Program-made: the position numbers and the translations under genes
Notes under the pieces: model-generated
The model's input: the letters and a program-made list of their open reading frames with translations, nothing else
Database searches by the model: none
What the model was told of the DNA's origin: nothing
DNA from: Deltaproteobacteria bacterium
GTDB taxonomy: Bacteria; Desulfobacterota; Desulfuromonadia; Desulfuromonadales; Geopsychrobacteraceae
Assembly: GCA_024279255.1 (NCBI GenBank)
Contig: JAJRRT010000049.1
Span: 1-64,000 of the forward strand
Direction: 5' to 3'
Length of the DNA stretch: 64,000 bases
In this document: piece by piece, positions 1 to 8,739 of the stretch
How the letters are laid out: every line of letters starts with the position of its first letter
How positions within the stretch are numbered: the stretch's first letter is position 1

Positions 1-702
1 AAGGTCGATTTCCTTGTGGTACAGGATATCCTGCCGACCGAGGTTACCAAGCTGGCTAAGGTTGTCCTCCCCGGTGCTTCCTGGGCCGAAAAGGGTGGCA
101 GTGTGACTTCGCTGGATCATCGGGTGCGCTCGCTGGAAAAGGCGATCTCCTTGCCAGGAGATTCTCTTGAAGATTGGGAAATTCTCGCCGGTCTCTTTGC
201 TCGCCTGCAAAAACAATCTGTCAGCATCAGTCGCAGTGAAATTCTGGCCGAAGTCAGTAGCCTCAGCTCACTTTACGGTGATATCAGTTTTGCTGGTGAT
301 GAGCGGAATCGCCCCTGTCTTAAGCAGCCCTATCGCCCGACAGCCAAAGGTTTCCACTATCAGACCCCGAAGGTTGAAGAAGTCGAGACTGGTTTGCAAC
401 TGGTGAGTGGTAAGTCGATTTATCATTTTGGTACAACTTCAACCTGGGCTGCTGGTCCGCTCGAAATTGAGAATCAGGGTGTTATCAGTGTTAGCCCTAC
501 TGATGCAGCCGCCGTTGGAATTATCGATGGTGCGCGCGTTAAGTTGACGAGTCGTATCGGGTCAACCAGTGGACCGGTCCGGATCGATGAAAATCTGCCG
601 GCTGGATTGATTTTTGCGACCTATCATTTTTCAGAATTGGGCATTCAGGGTTTACTTGATGATGGTTGTAACCGTATCGGTGTTCAACTGGCTAAAGTTT
701 AG
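1..702 (+). CDS. Molybdopterin oxidoreductase (NuoG/FdhA type), C-terminal part
   Basis: The reading frame is open from the first base, so this is the 3' end (233 codons) of a longer gene. The visible part begins with VVQDILPTEVTKLAKVVLPG, the segment typical of the large molybdopterin-binding domain of NADH-quinone oxidoreductase subunit G and formate dehydrogenase alpha subunits, followed by GASWAEKGGSVTSLDHRV. Residues from about 145 onward resemble the C-terminal molybdopterin-dinucleotide-binding beta barrel (VSPTDAAAVGIIDGARVKLTS). The iron-sulfur domains that would separate NuoG from FdhA lie outside the window, so the exact member cannot be named. A cupin gene follows after 12 bases. 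Confidence 0.75.
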   Translation, partial: KVDFLVVQDILPTEVTKLAKVVLPGASWAEKGGSVTSLDHRVRSLEKAISLPGDSLEDWEILAGLFARLQKQSVSISRSEILAEVSSLSSLYGDISFAGDERNRPCLKQPYRPTAKGFHYQTPKVEEVETGLQLVSGKSIYHFGTTSTWAAGPLEIENQGVISVSPTDAAAVGIIDGARVKLTSRIGSTSGPVRIDENLPAGLIFATYHFSELGIQGLLDDGCNRIGVQLAKV

Positions 703-714
703 AAAGGCCCATAT

Positions 715-1026
715 ATGCAATACGCAAATTATCAGGACAAAATTGCTTATAGCCAGGAAAAGGCTAATAAGGTTGCTCTGGGTGAAACGGCCCATGGGCG
801 TATGACCCTCTGGTGCCTCCTGGCCGGTCAGCATATCCATCCGCATATTCACGCCGGAGATCATTATTGGGTTGTGCTTGAAGGGGCAGGAAACTACCTC
901 GCCGCAGGTCAGGACCCGGTTGTAGTTGGCCCTGGAACCGTTCTGGTTGCACCCGCTGGTGAGTCTCATGGTATTGAAAACACCGGCAGTGAAGGTCTAG
1001 TCTTCATCAGTATCTCGGCGGGCTGA
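715..1026 (+). CDS. Small cupin-domain protein
   Basis: This 103-residue protein is a single conserved beta-barrel (cupin_2). The metal-ligand motif HIHPHIHAGDHYWVVLEG (about residues 38-55) and the second motif PAGESHGIEN near residue 85 carry the expected His/Glu residues. Cupins of this size bind a metal or small ligand, but the substrate cannot be told from sequence. The gene starts 12 bases after the oxidoreductase stop and is probably co-transcribed with it. A strong bidirectional terminator lies 25 bases downstream. Confidence 0.8.
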   Translation: MQYANYQDKIAYSQEKANKVALGETAHGRMTLWCLLAGQHIHPHIHAGDHYWVVLEGAGNYLAAGQDPVVVGPGTVLVAPAGESHGIENTGSEGLVFISISAG

Positions 1027-1050
1027 TTCATCGCTGATAAAATTAAAAAA

Positions 1051-1087
1051 AGCCCTCCTGCTCGAATGAGCGGGAGGGCTTTTTTTG
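1051..1087. terminator. Bidirectional rho-independent terminator
   Basis: A 13-bp stem (1051-1063 with 1068-1080, one G-T pair) has a GAAT loop and is flanked by an A run on the left and a T run on the right. It can end both the cupin transcript and the convergent arsS transcript. Confidence 0.9.
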
Positions 1088-1093
1088 TTTCGA

Positions 1094-1111
1094 CCCGCCT
1101 AACTAGGCAGG
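1094..1111 (-). promoter_or_regulatory. Candidate bacterial SECIS hairpin for arsS
   Basis: On the minus strand, CCTGCCT-AGTT-AGGCGGG forms a 7-bp stem with a four-base loop that has G in the second position. The loop begins 20 nt after the in-frame TGA of arsS (1124-1126). That spacing, and a G early in the loop, agree with the general description of bacterial SECIS elements. The stop codon TAG (1103-1105) overlaps the loop and 3' arm. Confidence 0.6.
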
Positions 1112-2071
1112 TTGTTCGCCGCCTCAGGTAAAGCCAGAGCCGGCGGTGCATGCAAAGCAATGCTCGCCAACGGCAATGGCAGTCCCCCTTTCTGGAAATC
1201 CATCGAGATCACTGATATGGGTTGTCTTCCCACCCAGCGGAATATTTGCAGCCTGATTGAAATCACAGTCGTAGAGGCTGCCGTCCCAGGCAACAGAAAC
1301 CAGGGTTCGACACATCAGGCCATCGAGAGTGCCGGGGTTGAAGCCGGCCCGGAGCCTTTCTGTATAGGCATCCCGGTTCCCCGAACTTTCGAGCCAGTCG
1401 GCGAAACGGCCGAGGGGCATATTTGCAAAAATAAACAGGTTGTTGAAATAGAGATCCCATTTGCGCGCCAGATCATTTTTGAATTTACGCTCAGCCGCTT
1501 CTTGTTCGGTCGGCATGAACGCCCCCGAGGGGTTGGCAACAAGATCAAGTTCAAGTCCGCTCCCCTCGATGCCGTACCCCGCCTCGTTGAATTTTTTGAG
1601 CATCTTCAATGATGGATCCAACACCCCTGCGCCACGTTGAGCACTCATCTGTCCCTCGTTCGTTGAGGGGAATGAGGCGATCAGAGCGACTTTGTGTTTG
1701 CGAAACAGATCGAGAAGATGGTCCTTGCCTGGTTGTGACAGGGCGGTCAGATTTGTGCGTAGCATCAGGCGTGGAGTCAGTGGCGCAAGACTCGCGATCA
1801 GATGTTCGATATGCGGGATCAGTTCAGGTGCGCCCCCGGTGATATCGATGGTCGCAAACCGGTTACGTTCGGCATAGGCGATCACCTGATCCATGGTCTG
1901 CAGACTCATCACTTCCTTGCGGCCTGGTCCCGCCGCCAAGTGGCAGTGGCGGCATTTGAGGTCGCATAGCAAGCCGGTATTGATCTGTAGTGTATGGATC
2001 GAATCACGAAGCAATGCCACCCCCTCTTGTAAGAGGCGCTGTTCGAACTTGTTGTGTGGCGTCGCTTTCAT
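1103..2071 (-). CDS. arsS: Arsenosugar biosynthesis radical SAM protein ArsS, candidate selenoprotein
   Basis: The N-terminal half is a radical SAM domain with the cluster motif CDLKCRHC (about residues 37-44). The C-terminal half has the family's Cys-rich segment (CRTLVSVAWDGSLYDCDFNQ, then HCFACTAGSGFT). ArsS-type enzymes act in arsenosugar formation from S-adenosylmethionine. The ordinary frame stops at TGA 1124-1126 directly after CTAGSGFT, but known relatives continue as CTAGxGxxCGG. Read through as selenocysteine, the frame continues U-G-G-E-Q-P-A and ends at TAG 1103. A SECIS-like hairpin lies just downstream. I therefore place the end at 1103. The ATG (2069-2071) touches the stop of the upstream CMD-family gene (TAAATG), so the two form an operon. 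Confidence 0.8.
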
Positions 2072-2404
2072 TTAGAGCGAAACCTTTTCTGCCAGTTTAC
2101 GCATTTGCACACCATGAACCAGCGAGGCACCACCACGGATCGCGTTGGCAACATGCACCGCTTCGGTCATCTCCCCCAGGTTCGAACCTTTTTCAAGGCA
2201 TGAGGTGGTATAGGCATCAATACAGTAGGGGCACTGAACCGCATGGGCGACTCCCAGCGCGATCAAAGCCTTCTCCCGCGCGCTCAGTTCCCCTTCTGCA
2301 AAGACGGCACCGTAGTAATCAAAGAATTTCTGGGCGAGTTCAGGGGCATCTTTCGCAATGTCGGCGAAGTTTTTCAAGTCTTCTGATGCGTAGTAGTCAC
2401 TCAA
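2072..2404 (-). CDS. Carboxymuconolactone-decarboxylase/AhpD-like protein, arsenosugar-associated
   Basis: This 110-residue all-helical protein has the AhpD-like signature ALIALGVAHAVQCPYCIDAYTTSC, with a redox CPYC pair near residue 58. A subfamily of such peroxidase-like proteins is found next to arsS. Its immediate 5' position in the arsS operon fits that association, although the biochemical role is not established. The start is TTG at 2402-2404, chosen because GGAGAG lies a few bases upstream. Confidence 0.85.
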   Translation of the reverse strand: MSDYYASEDLKNFADIAKDAPELAQKFFDYYGAVFAEGELSAREKALIALGVAHAVQCPYCIDAYTTSCLEKGSNLGEMTEAVHVANAIRGGASLVHGVQMRKLAEKVSL

Positions 2405-2460
2405 TTGCTCTCTCCATTAGTGGGGTGTGTCACCATCTTAGCAGACGACCTGTGATCTTG

Positions 2461-3465
2461 CTATTTACTGCGGCGCAACTGGTATTTGCGCACCGCGAGG
2501 TTGTGATCCTTGAGAGTGTTTGAAAATTGATGGCTGCCGTCACCGCGCGCGACAAAATAGAGGTAGGGACTCGTGGCAGGTCTGGCAGCAGCTAAAAGTG
2601 CTTTGTAGCCGGGGTTAGCAATCGGGCCTGGCGGAAGGCCGCGATTCAGGTAGGTATTGTAGGGCGAAGGTCGCTGTAGATCTTTACGGGTCAGATTGCC
2701 ATTGAAGTTTTCGATTCCATAGATGACGGTCGGATCAGTCTGAAGCAGGATGTTGCGTTGCAGACGGTTGTGAAAGACCGCTGAAATCAGTGGCATCTCC
2801 TCATCCAGACCAGTCTCCTGCTGGATGATTGATGCCAGCGTGAGAAGCTGGTGTTTTTTAAGCGGAAGCTTGCCGTTGAGTTCTTTCAGCAGGCGCTCGA
2901 ACTGTCGACTGTTTTCGGCGACCATCATGCGCAACAGGGCAAATTCATTGATGCCGGGGACGAAGCGATAGGTTTCCGGAAAGAGGTAGCCCTCAAGGGA
3001 TTGTACCGAGATCCCGAGTTCATTCAGAAATTCAGAATTATGCGCAGCACTCAGTATTGCATCCTGATCAGCAATTCCCATCTCGTTCAGACGACTGGCT
3101 ATTTGACGCAGATTAAACCCCTCCGGGATCGTAATACTGGTTTGTTCAACATCGCCAGCGACAAGTCGCTCAAGCACTGTACTCGGAGACGCGGTCAGAG
3201 TGAAGGAATATTGACCCGCCTGAAGAACAGATTCCTGGCCACGTAAGCGCGCCAACAGTCGAAGAGATAGTGGCGTGCGGATGATTTTTTTTTCAGTCAG
3301 TTTGTTGGCAATAAGAATCAGCGAACTGCCAGGCTTGATAACAAGGGCAGCGTCAGGCGGGGGAGTGAGAGGTGAGAAAGTCCACCAGCCCAGGCAAACA
3401 GTCATACTGATCAAAAGGGCAATAGCTATGAGAAGAGGTTTTCCAGCGCGAAAAGACATCGACAT
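2461..3465 (-). CDS. mltG: Endolytic murein transglycosylase MltG
   Basis: This 334-residue inner-membrane protein cleaves nascent glycan strands and sets their length. An N-terminal membrane segment (about residues 11-30) is followed by a LysM-like region and the YceG catalytic domain. The active-site signature LASIIQQETG (Glu near residue 217) and LQTDPTVIYG are both present. The ATG lies 2 bases after the plsY stop, so the two are co-transcribed. Length is normal for the family. Confidence 0.95.
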   Translation of the reverse strand: MSMSFRAGKPLLIAIALLISMTVCLGWWTFSPLTPPPDAALVIKPGSSLILIANKLTEKKIIRTPLSLRLLARLRGQESVLQAGQYSFTLTASPSTVLERLVAGDVEQTSITIPEGFNLRQIASRLNEMGIADQDAILSAAHNSEFLNELGISVQSLEGYLFPETYRFVPGINEFALLRMMVAENSRQFERLLKELNGKLPLKKHQLLTLASIIQQETGLDEEMPLISAVFHNRLQRNILLQTDPTVIYGIENFNGNLTRKDLQRPSPYNTYLNRGLPPGPIANPGYKALLAAARPATSPYLYFVARGDGSHQFSNTLKDHNLAVRKYQLRRSK

Positions 3466-3467
3466 AT

Positions 3468-4055
3468 TTATAGGTTAAAGCGGTTTTCAGTCCCGCTACG
3501 CAGCCGTCCAATATTCTCGCGATGACGCCAGATAACAATCCCGGCAATAATCAGGGTCGCGACAAAGAGCGGGCTCGAACGCTCAAAGAACAAGACCAGA
3601 AATGGGACCGTCGCAGCAGCGCTGATAGAGGCGAGTGAGATGAAGCGCCAGAGGTAAAGCACCGCGATAAAAACCCCCAATACACACAGAATCGACCAGG
3701 GGGAGAGAACCAGGAAGATACCGAGAGCCGTAGCGACCCCCTTCCCCCCTTTGAAGCCGAGATAGATCGGGTAGCAGTGGCCCAGAAATGCAGCCAGGGC
3801 GACCAGGCCGATATGTGCGGCAGAAAGTTCGAAGACGCTCGAAGCCAACAGCACCGGGATGACCCCTTTCAGGCAATCACCGATCAGAGTCAGGATGCCC
3901 AGAGTGCGCCCCGCGACCCGGTAGACGTTAGTCGCACCGATATTGCCGCTGCCGGAGTTACGGACATCCGCGCCACCGAAGAGACGGGTCAGAACAACGC
4001 CGGTCGGGATGGCCCCGATTAGATAACTGAAGAGCAGCAGCAGGAAGAGAGTCAT
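3468..4055 (-). CDS. plsY: Glycerol-3-phosphate acyltransferase PlsY
   Basis: PlsY transfers the acyl group of acyl-phosphate to glycerol-3-phosphate, the first step of phospholipid synthesis. The 195-residue protein is membrane-embedded with several hydrophobic segments and carries the family motifs SGNIGATNVYRVAG (residues 36-49), GHCYPIYLGFKGGKGVAT (about 91-108) and the C-terminal HRENIGRL. It is the first gene of a pair with mltG. Confidence 0.95.
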   Translation of the reverse strand: MTLFLLLLFSYLIGAIPTGVVLTRLFGGADVRNSGSGNIGATNVYRVAGRTLGILTLIGDCLKGVIPVLLASSVFELSAAHIGLVALAAFLGHCYPIYLGFKGGKGVATALGIFLVLSPWSILCVLGVFIAVLYLWRFISLASISAAATVPFLVLFFERSSPLFVATLIIAGIVIWRHRENIGRLRSGTENRFNL

Positions 4056-4351
4056 AAGATACTATGCCTTAAAAGCAAAAAACGGTCATTGGAACCGATT
4101 GTTTTACAGGGAAAAGACTGGATTGAATCAGCTGCACCTATGCTAAAGGCGAGGCTATTACAGTCGTGTGAATTTTTGAGCCCTGAACACGATATTCAAA
4201 ACAATGGGTCATATCCTGCGGTTGTAAAAAGACATGGTATTTTGTCATGTATTTGGAGTGTTGGCAAGCGGGACAGGAAGAGAAAAGGCGACCGTCAGGA
4301 GGCACATGTATTCCGAGCGCTCCAAAATTTCAAAGTGTAAATTGCGCATGT
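4056..4351. other. Intergenic region, no feature recognised
   Basis: This 296-base stretch lies between the plsY start and the end of the ABC ATPase gene. An 83-codon ORF on the plus strand (4089-4340) has an unlikely composition and no clear ribosome binding site, so I do not call it. The plsY promoter is expected here. Confidence 0.4.
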
Positions 4352-5092
4352 TTAGTGGTGCTTCACATGCCCTAAAAAGTCTTTGAGTCTTTCTGAGTGA
4401 GGATTTTTCATCACTTCACCGGGTTTGCCTTCCTCGACAATTCTGCCATCGTCCATAAAGATCAGCCTGTTACCGACTTGTGCGGCAAACCCCATTTCAT
4501 GAGTAACAACAACCATTGTCATGCCGCTGTCCTTGGCAATGCTCTTCATAACATCCAGAACTTCACCGATCATTTCGGGGTCGAGAGCTGAGGTTGGTTC
4601 ATCAAATAGCAGGACTTTAGGGCTGACTGCCAACGCCCTGGCGATTGCGACGCGTTGTTGCTGTCCGCCGGAAAGTTGCCCGGGAAGTTTGTTTTCAAAC
4701 TCTGCCAAACCAACCTTGTCGAGAAGATTCCTGGCGATATCTGTCGCTTCAGCCTTGCTCATTTTTCTCGCTTTACGCGGACCGAAAGCGACATTCTCCA
4801 GCGCAGTCATATGTGGGAAAAGATTGAATTGCTGAAAGACCATTCCGACCTCCAGCCTGATCTGACGTATCCTTCCCTGCTCGGCAGGGATTCTGATGTC
4901 GTCAACGATCAGTTCCCCGCTGGTTATCATTTCCAGACAGTTGATACAGCGCAGCAGGGTGGATTTTCCGGAGCCGGAAGGACCGATGATCACTACTACC
5001 TCACCTTCCTGGATGGAAAGGTCAACGTTGTGCAAGACTTCTGTGTTGCCAAACGATTTACAGACTTTCTTCAATTCAATAATGCTCGACAT
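4352..5092 (-). CDS. Polar amino acid ABC transporter, ATP-binding protein (GlnQ/HisP type)
   Basis: This is a 246-residue ABC ATPase with Walker [10 protein letters not shown] (about residues 38-46), Q-loop [10 protein letters not shown], signature LSGGQQQR, Walker [13 protein letters not shown] and the switch His in VVTHEMGF. It energises the importer formed with the permease and periplasmic protein encoded upstream. All three genes are on the minus strand in the order binding protein, permease, ATPase. The substrate is probably a polar amino acid such as glutamine, which is a family-level inference. Confidence 0.93.
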   Translation of the reverse strand: MSSIIELKKVCKSFGNTEVLHNVDLSIQEGEVVVIIGPSGSGKSTLLRCINCLEMITSGELIVDDIRIPAEQGRIRQIRLEVGMVFQQFNLFPHMTALENVAFGPRKARKMSKAEATDIARNLLDKVGLAEFENKLPGQLSGGQQQRVAIARALAVSPKVLLFDEPTSALDPEMIGEVLDVMKSIAKDSGMTMVVVTHEMGFAAQVGNRLIFMDDGRIVEEGKPGEVMKNPHSERLKDFLGHVKHH

Positions 5093-5212
5093 CTTTCCCT
5101 CATCTCTTTTTTAGGCCTGGACCGTAAGTCGTCAGCCCCAGGCCGACATCTTTTTCTGCCGTTTATTCATACTTCCGAATTTTCGCTTCATCCCGTCAAA
5201 GCCGGCAGGCTG

Positions 5213-5935
5213 TTAGAATATCTTCATTCTTCTTTCCAGGTGTCTTAGGCTCATGGCCAGGACCGTCGTCATAATCAGATACATGACGGCTACCGCCAGC
5301 CAGATCTCGAGTGCCCTGAAATTACTGGCCATTATTTCCTGGCCCTGTCTGGTCAGCTCGCCGACCCCGATGACAATAAACAGGGAGGTGTCCTTGAGGC
5401 TGATGATGAACTGATTGCCGAGAGGCGGGATCATTCTTCTGAACGCTATCGGACCGATAACATGAACAATCAGCTGGAAACGACTTATTCCCAGAGACAT
5501 CCCGGCTTCCAGAAGTCCCTTGTTGACGGATACGACCGAGCCACGAACGATCTCAGCAATGTAGGCCCCCGCATTGAGGATGATGGTAATGACTGCGGCG
5601 GTCAAAGCTTCGATTCGAAAGCGTTCAATGTCGGTGACAGCCTTGACCAGCATAGGAAAGGCAAAGTAGAGAAACATGGCCTGCACAATAATCGGGGTGC
5701 CGCGTACTGTCTCGACATAGCCGCTGGATATGTACCTGATCAGGCTACTGATCGGCATGAAGATCCCGTGTGGCTTTTCTCCCAGAGATTCGGTTCCGGC
5801 AATACGACCCAGTCCCGCCAAAATACCGAAGACCATGCCCCCGCTAATCCCCAGGACGGTTATGATCCAGGTCAACTTGGCCCCGGCCAGAAGAGCAGGA
5901 ATAGATTCGACGATAACCGAAAATTCAAAATCCAT
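5213..5935 (-). CDS. Polar amino acid ABC transporter, permease
   Basis: This 240-residue membrane protein of the HisM/GlnP family has about five hydrophobic segments. The N-terminal part is [20 protein letters not shown]. The EAA loop, which contacts the ATPase, is at [20 protein letters not shown] (about residues 142-161). The motif [17 protein letters not shown] is also typical. It is separated from the binding-protein gene by a strong hairpin and from the ATPase gene by 120 bases. Confidence 0.93.
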   Translation of the reverse strand: MDFEFSVIVESIPALLAGAKLTWIITVLGISGGMVFGILAGLGRIAGTESLGEKPHGIFMPISSLIRYISSGYVETVRGTPIIVQAMFLYFAFPMLVKAVTDIERFRIEALTAAVITIILNAGAYIAEIVRGSVVSVNKGLLEAGMSLGISRFQLIVHVIGPIAFRRMIPPLGNQFIISLKDTSLFIVIGVGELTRQGQEIMASNFRALEIWLAVAVMYLIMTTVLAMSLRHLERRMKIF

Positions 5936-5981
5936 GATTTGACTCGTCCATAAAGGCTGTTGAGATGCTTCTCAAAAACGA

Positions 5982-6019
5982 AGAATCCCTTCTGCACACG
6001 CTCGTGCAGAAGGGATTCT
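5982..6019. terminator. Intercistronic hairpin, possible partial terminator
   Basis: A perfect 16-bp inverted repeat (5982-5997 with 6004-6019) has a 6-base loop and no T run. It lies between the binding-protein and permease genes. It probably protects or terminates much of the binding-protein mRNA, so that more of it is made than of the permease. This is inferred from placement. Confidence 0.75.
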
Positions 6020-6079
6020 GAGGGCATACTTTTGTTCTGAGTTGAATTCGTTGCAGGTCAGTTTGCGTTTTCCCTCAGA

Positions 6080-6817
6080 CTATTCAGGGTCAGCGTTAAA
6101 CCATTTTTTGTAAAGCTTGGCGTAAGCGCCGTCTTCCATCATCTTGAGAAGGGCAACGTTTACCTTGTAGCGCAAAGCACTCCCTTGCGGAAAGGCGATT
6201 CCGTACTGGGCGGCTTTGACATCAGGGCCGACAGCCTTGACTTTGCCGTTGCCGGCAGTCTTGATGTAATAGAGCACGTTCGGAGTGTCATGCATTGCCG
6301 CATCGGCGCCGCCGGTGACAACTTCAAGGTAGGCTTGATCGATATTCGGGAACTTGACTATTTTCTTCGCGCCGAGGGTTTCAACATATTCAACGGTTGC
6401 GGTTCCGAGTTTTACTGCGACAACTTTGCCTTTCAGGTCGGCAGGTGACTTGATGTCTGTGTTGCTTGCCGGAACCATGACCTTCAATCCAGCCCTGAAG
6501 TAGGGATGAGAGAAGTCGATTTTCTCTTCACGAGCAGATTTGATGAAAATCGCGGCCAGGGCAACATCGAGGTTGCCGGTTGTCAGGCCGGGAATCAGAC
6601 CGTTGAAATCCATCGGCTTCAGTTCGTATTCAACCCCGATCCGTTTTGCAATTTCTGCCCATAGATCAATGTCAAAGCCTGTATATTTACCATCTTTGCC
6701 CTTGTATTCAAAAGGCACGAAAGCGGTGTCCGTACCGACATATAACTTGTCGGCAAAGGCCGCTCCGGATGTGAAAATCATTAAGCTAGCAAGAAACAAT
6801 ACCGTTAGTTTTTTCAT
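6080..6817 (-). CDS. Polar amino acid ABC transporter, periplasmic binding protein
   Basis: This 245-residue solute-binding protein of family 3 begins with a cleavable signal peptide (MKKLTVLFLASLMIFTSGAAFA). The mature part has the family features YVGTDTAFVPFEYKGKDG, GFDIDLWAEIAKRIG and MDFNGLIPGLTTGNLD. Arg/Asp positions for an amino-acid ligand are in the expected regions. It is the first gene of the transporter operon. Confidence 0.93.
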   Translation of the reverse strand: MKKLTVLFLASLMIFTSGAAFADKLYVGTDTAFVPFEYKGKDGKYTGFDIDLWAEIAKRIGVEYELKPMDFNGLIPGLTTGNLDVALAAIFIKSAREEKIDFSHPYFRAGLKVMVPASNTDIKSPADLKGKVVAVKLGTATVEYVETLGAKKIVKFPNIDQAYLEVVTGGADAAMHDTPNVLYYIKTAGNGKVKAVGPDVKAAQYGIAFPQGSALRYKVNVALLKMMEDGAYAKLYKKWFNADPE

Positions 6818-7000
6818 GATGTACCCTCATCTTTCTTAAATGTAGATCCCGCATCAATTAAAATAATGGATAATGAAAACCCTTGATCCTTGGGGTGGGT
6901 TTCCTATCCCTCGGCAACCATTGCCATAAAACAACGTTCCTATTAAAAACATGCAATTGAGTAAAGTCAAGGGGTTCTCTTTTCTAGCCAGCCGTGAACT

Positions 7001-7765
7001 GGGGCAATTCCGGGGACAGGGGGCAATTCCGGGGACAGTATATCTAACTCTATTTCTCGCGCTTTTGGGGACCTGGCTTCTGCGGACGCAAAACACGACC
7101 TAGTTCCTGCTCTAAACCCTCCGTAAAGGCATCCGAACCCAAAGGCCGACCGCTCTGCTTATGACGATGCAGCCGTTCAAGTTCTGTTGCTGTCGATAAC
7201 GCAAGAAAATCACCCCAGTTGCCGACCATTTCCAGCAACGGTAGCGCCTGGGTCAAGCCGTCAGTCTCCCCTGTCAGATGGGTATGGGCACTGCTCCAAC
7301 GGTAGTCTGCAGGATTTTCCACCAGACCGGCAGCAACCGGATTCATCTCGACGTAACGAGCGGCAGATAAAAGGTGACTTTCATCCATAGGAAAAGAGGC
7401 AAACCGCTCCTGCCACAGATGTCCCCGCCACTTTTCACGAAAATTGATTCGTCGAGTGTAGCGGCGATGAGCTTCACCGATGGCCCGGGCCAGACCTTGT
7501 TCGGTATGAGGCACAGCGATTAAATGGACGTGATTCGGCATCAGGCACCAGACCCAGATATCGACTTGGCACTTGCGGCACCATTCAGCCATTAATTCAA
7601 TATAGGCAAGGTAGTCCTCGTCACAGAAAAAAGTTTGCTGACGACGGTTACCGCGCTGGGTGATGTGATGTGGGTAGCCGGGGGCTACAACGCGTGCGAT
7701 TCTGGCCATGGTTTACTCTAGCAAAGGATCTGGAGATGTCAAAGATAGGTATACTGTCCCCGGAA
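7001..7765. mobile_element. RAYT element with matching ends
   Basis: The transposase-like gene at 7050-7709 is flanked by a 20-bp inverted repeat with one mismatch (7027-7046 and 7746-7765) containing TTCCGGGGACAGTATA. The left end also carries two back-to-back copies of a 19-base unit (7001-7019 and 7020-7038). The right end runs into a GGAACTCCC tandem array. This arrangement is typical of REP-associated tyrosine transposase loci. Confidence 0.75.
7050..7709 (-). CDS. REP-associated tyrosine transposase (Y1/HUH family)
   Basis: The 219-residue protein has the Y1 transposase (IS200-like) fold: PGYPHHITQRGNRRQ at the N terminus, the HUH metal motif in LMPNHVHLIAVPH (His-Val-His, about residues 58-62), and the catalytic Tyr in ARYVEMNPVAAGLV (about 122). 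RAYTs act on short imperfect palindromes or REP-like ends. The matching outer repeats here fit that role. The C-terminal extension (residues 150-219) is basic and variable. Confidence 0.9.
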   Translation of the reverse strand: MARIARVVAPGYPHHITQRGNRRQQTFFCDEDYLAYIELMAEWCRKCQVDIWVWCLMPNHVHLIAVPHTEQGLARAIGEAHRRYTRRINFREKWRGHLWQERFASFPMDESHLLSAARYVEMNPVAAGLVENPADYRWSSAHTHLTGETDGLTQALPLLEMVGNWGDFLALSTATELERLHRHKQSGRPLGSDAFTEGLEQELGRVLRPQKPGPQKREK

Positions 7766-7850
7766 CTCCGGAACTCCCGGAACTCCCGGAACTCCCGGAA
7801 CTCCCGGAACTCCCGGAACTCCCGGAACTCCCGGAACTCCCCGGAACTCT
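7762..7850. repeat. GGAACTCCC tandem array
   Basis: Seven exact 9-base units GGAACTCCC (7770-7832) are flanked by an 8-base unit, a 10-base unit and a truncated unit, about ten copies in all. The array starts inside the right inverted repeat of the RAYT locus (GTCCCCGGAACTCC), so the repeated unit looks like an expanded piece of the element end. It is open in several frames but shows no gene signals. Confidence 0.9.
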
Positions 7851-7941
7851 GTCGGACGGAACTCGTGACTCGTGGAACTTCTGAACTCCCCGAGCTAACA
7901 AATCTTTCGTTTTACCTACGTAAATCGGATCGACATTCTGG

Positions 7942-8190
7942 CTATAATGGGGCTTCCCAGCCGTTCAGTATGGTAATTGGGTTTTTATCCAAGTGTGGAT
8001 GTTGACGGTCATAGCATGACTTGCATACGGGAGTATGCTGGTCTTCGACTTCCATGACAGCATGACAGTCTGAGCAGAGTACGAGTGTCCCCAGCGCTGA
8101 AACTATCTTCTCTGGTTTGCCCTGACATTTGGCCTGATAAAGTTTTTCTTTCTTCTCGAAGCATCTGCCACAGATTGTTGTCTTCTTCAT
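7942..8190 (-). CDS. Small Cys-rich protein, probable zinc binding
   Basis: This 82-residue protein of unknown function has three pairs of cysteines (CGRC near residue 7, CSDC near 39, CKSC near 56), suggesting one or two zinc ribbons. GGAGGGT precedes the ATG. No neighbour shares its transcription unit. Confidence 0.6.
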   Translation of the reverse strand: MKKTTICGRCFEKKEKLYQAKCQGKPEKIVSALGTLVLCSDCHAVMEVEDQHTPVCKSCYDRQHPHLDKNPITILNGWEAPL

Positions 8191-8385
8191 GCTACCCTCC
8201 TGAATACTTTAGAGCATTGCTCGTCGCTGAAGCGTTCGCTAGCGTCACTGGAGCTTTTGCTGACATTATAAATTTCGTAGTTATGACTATTAGACGTTCG
8301 GCACGTCTAAAGGTTTACGACACTTTCAACATTCGGGTCGTGCCATAGGACGCATATTTGTTAAAAACTCAATTAAGGAGGGGCA

Positions 8386-8739
8386 ATGAAAAATCTGATT
8401 ATCACAATCGCATTAGCAATGATCATTTTGGTCGTTGCACCACAGTCCTTTGCGAAAGATCAACAAGCACTCAAAAATAGGCTGGCCTACCTCAATGACA
8501 TATCAGAGGTATCTTGGGTTAGGTACGATAGGAATAATGTTTACGTAGGGTTCAACAAGAAACCAAGAGATCTGGCCTCAATAGTAGGTGGAGCGGCATT
8601 TTTCGGAAACCAGGCGTATAGTTTTGGAGTCCATGTTTGGGCGATTCCCGCAAACAACCCTAATTGGAAAGTTGGCGATCCGTACTACTGCGAAGCAACA
8701 GGAAGGGGGGGTAGAGTTAAGGACAATGATTGTCGTTAG
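8386..8739 (+). CDS. Exported hypothetical protein
   Basis: This 117-residue protein has a clear signal peptide (MKNLIITIALAMIILVVAPQ, cut after SFA). The mature part of about 94 residues is soluble with two Cys near the C terminus (YYCEATGRGG and DNDCR). AAGGAGG lies 6 bases before the ATG. No family recognised. It is probably an accessory gene near the attachment site. Confidence 0.65.
   Translation: MKNLIITIALAMIILVVAPQSFAKDQQALKNRLAYLNDISEVSWVRYDRNNVYVGFNKKPRDLASIVGGAAFFGNQAYSFGVHVWAIPANNPNWKVGDPYYCEATGRGGRVKDNDCR

Noticed and set aside
4089-4340. 83-codon ORF between plsY and the ABC ATPase gene
   Set aside because: No ribosome site, odd composition, no neighbour support. Treated as chance ORF.
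7762-7850. Possible CRISPR array
   Set aside because: Units are 9 bases with no spacers and no cas genes are present.
7670-8005. ORF with NSR repeats over the GGAACTCCC array
   Set aside because: It is produced by reading the 9-base tandem repeat and has no start signal.
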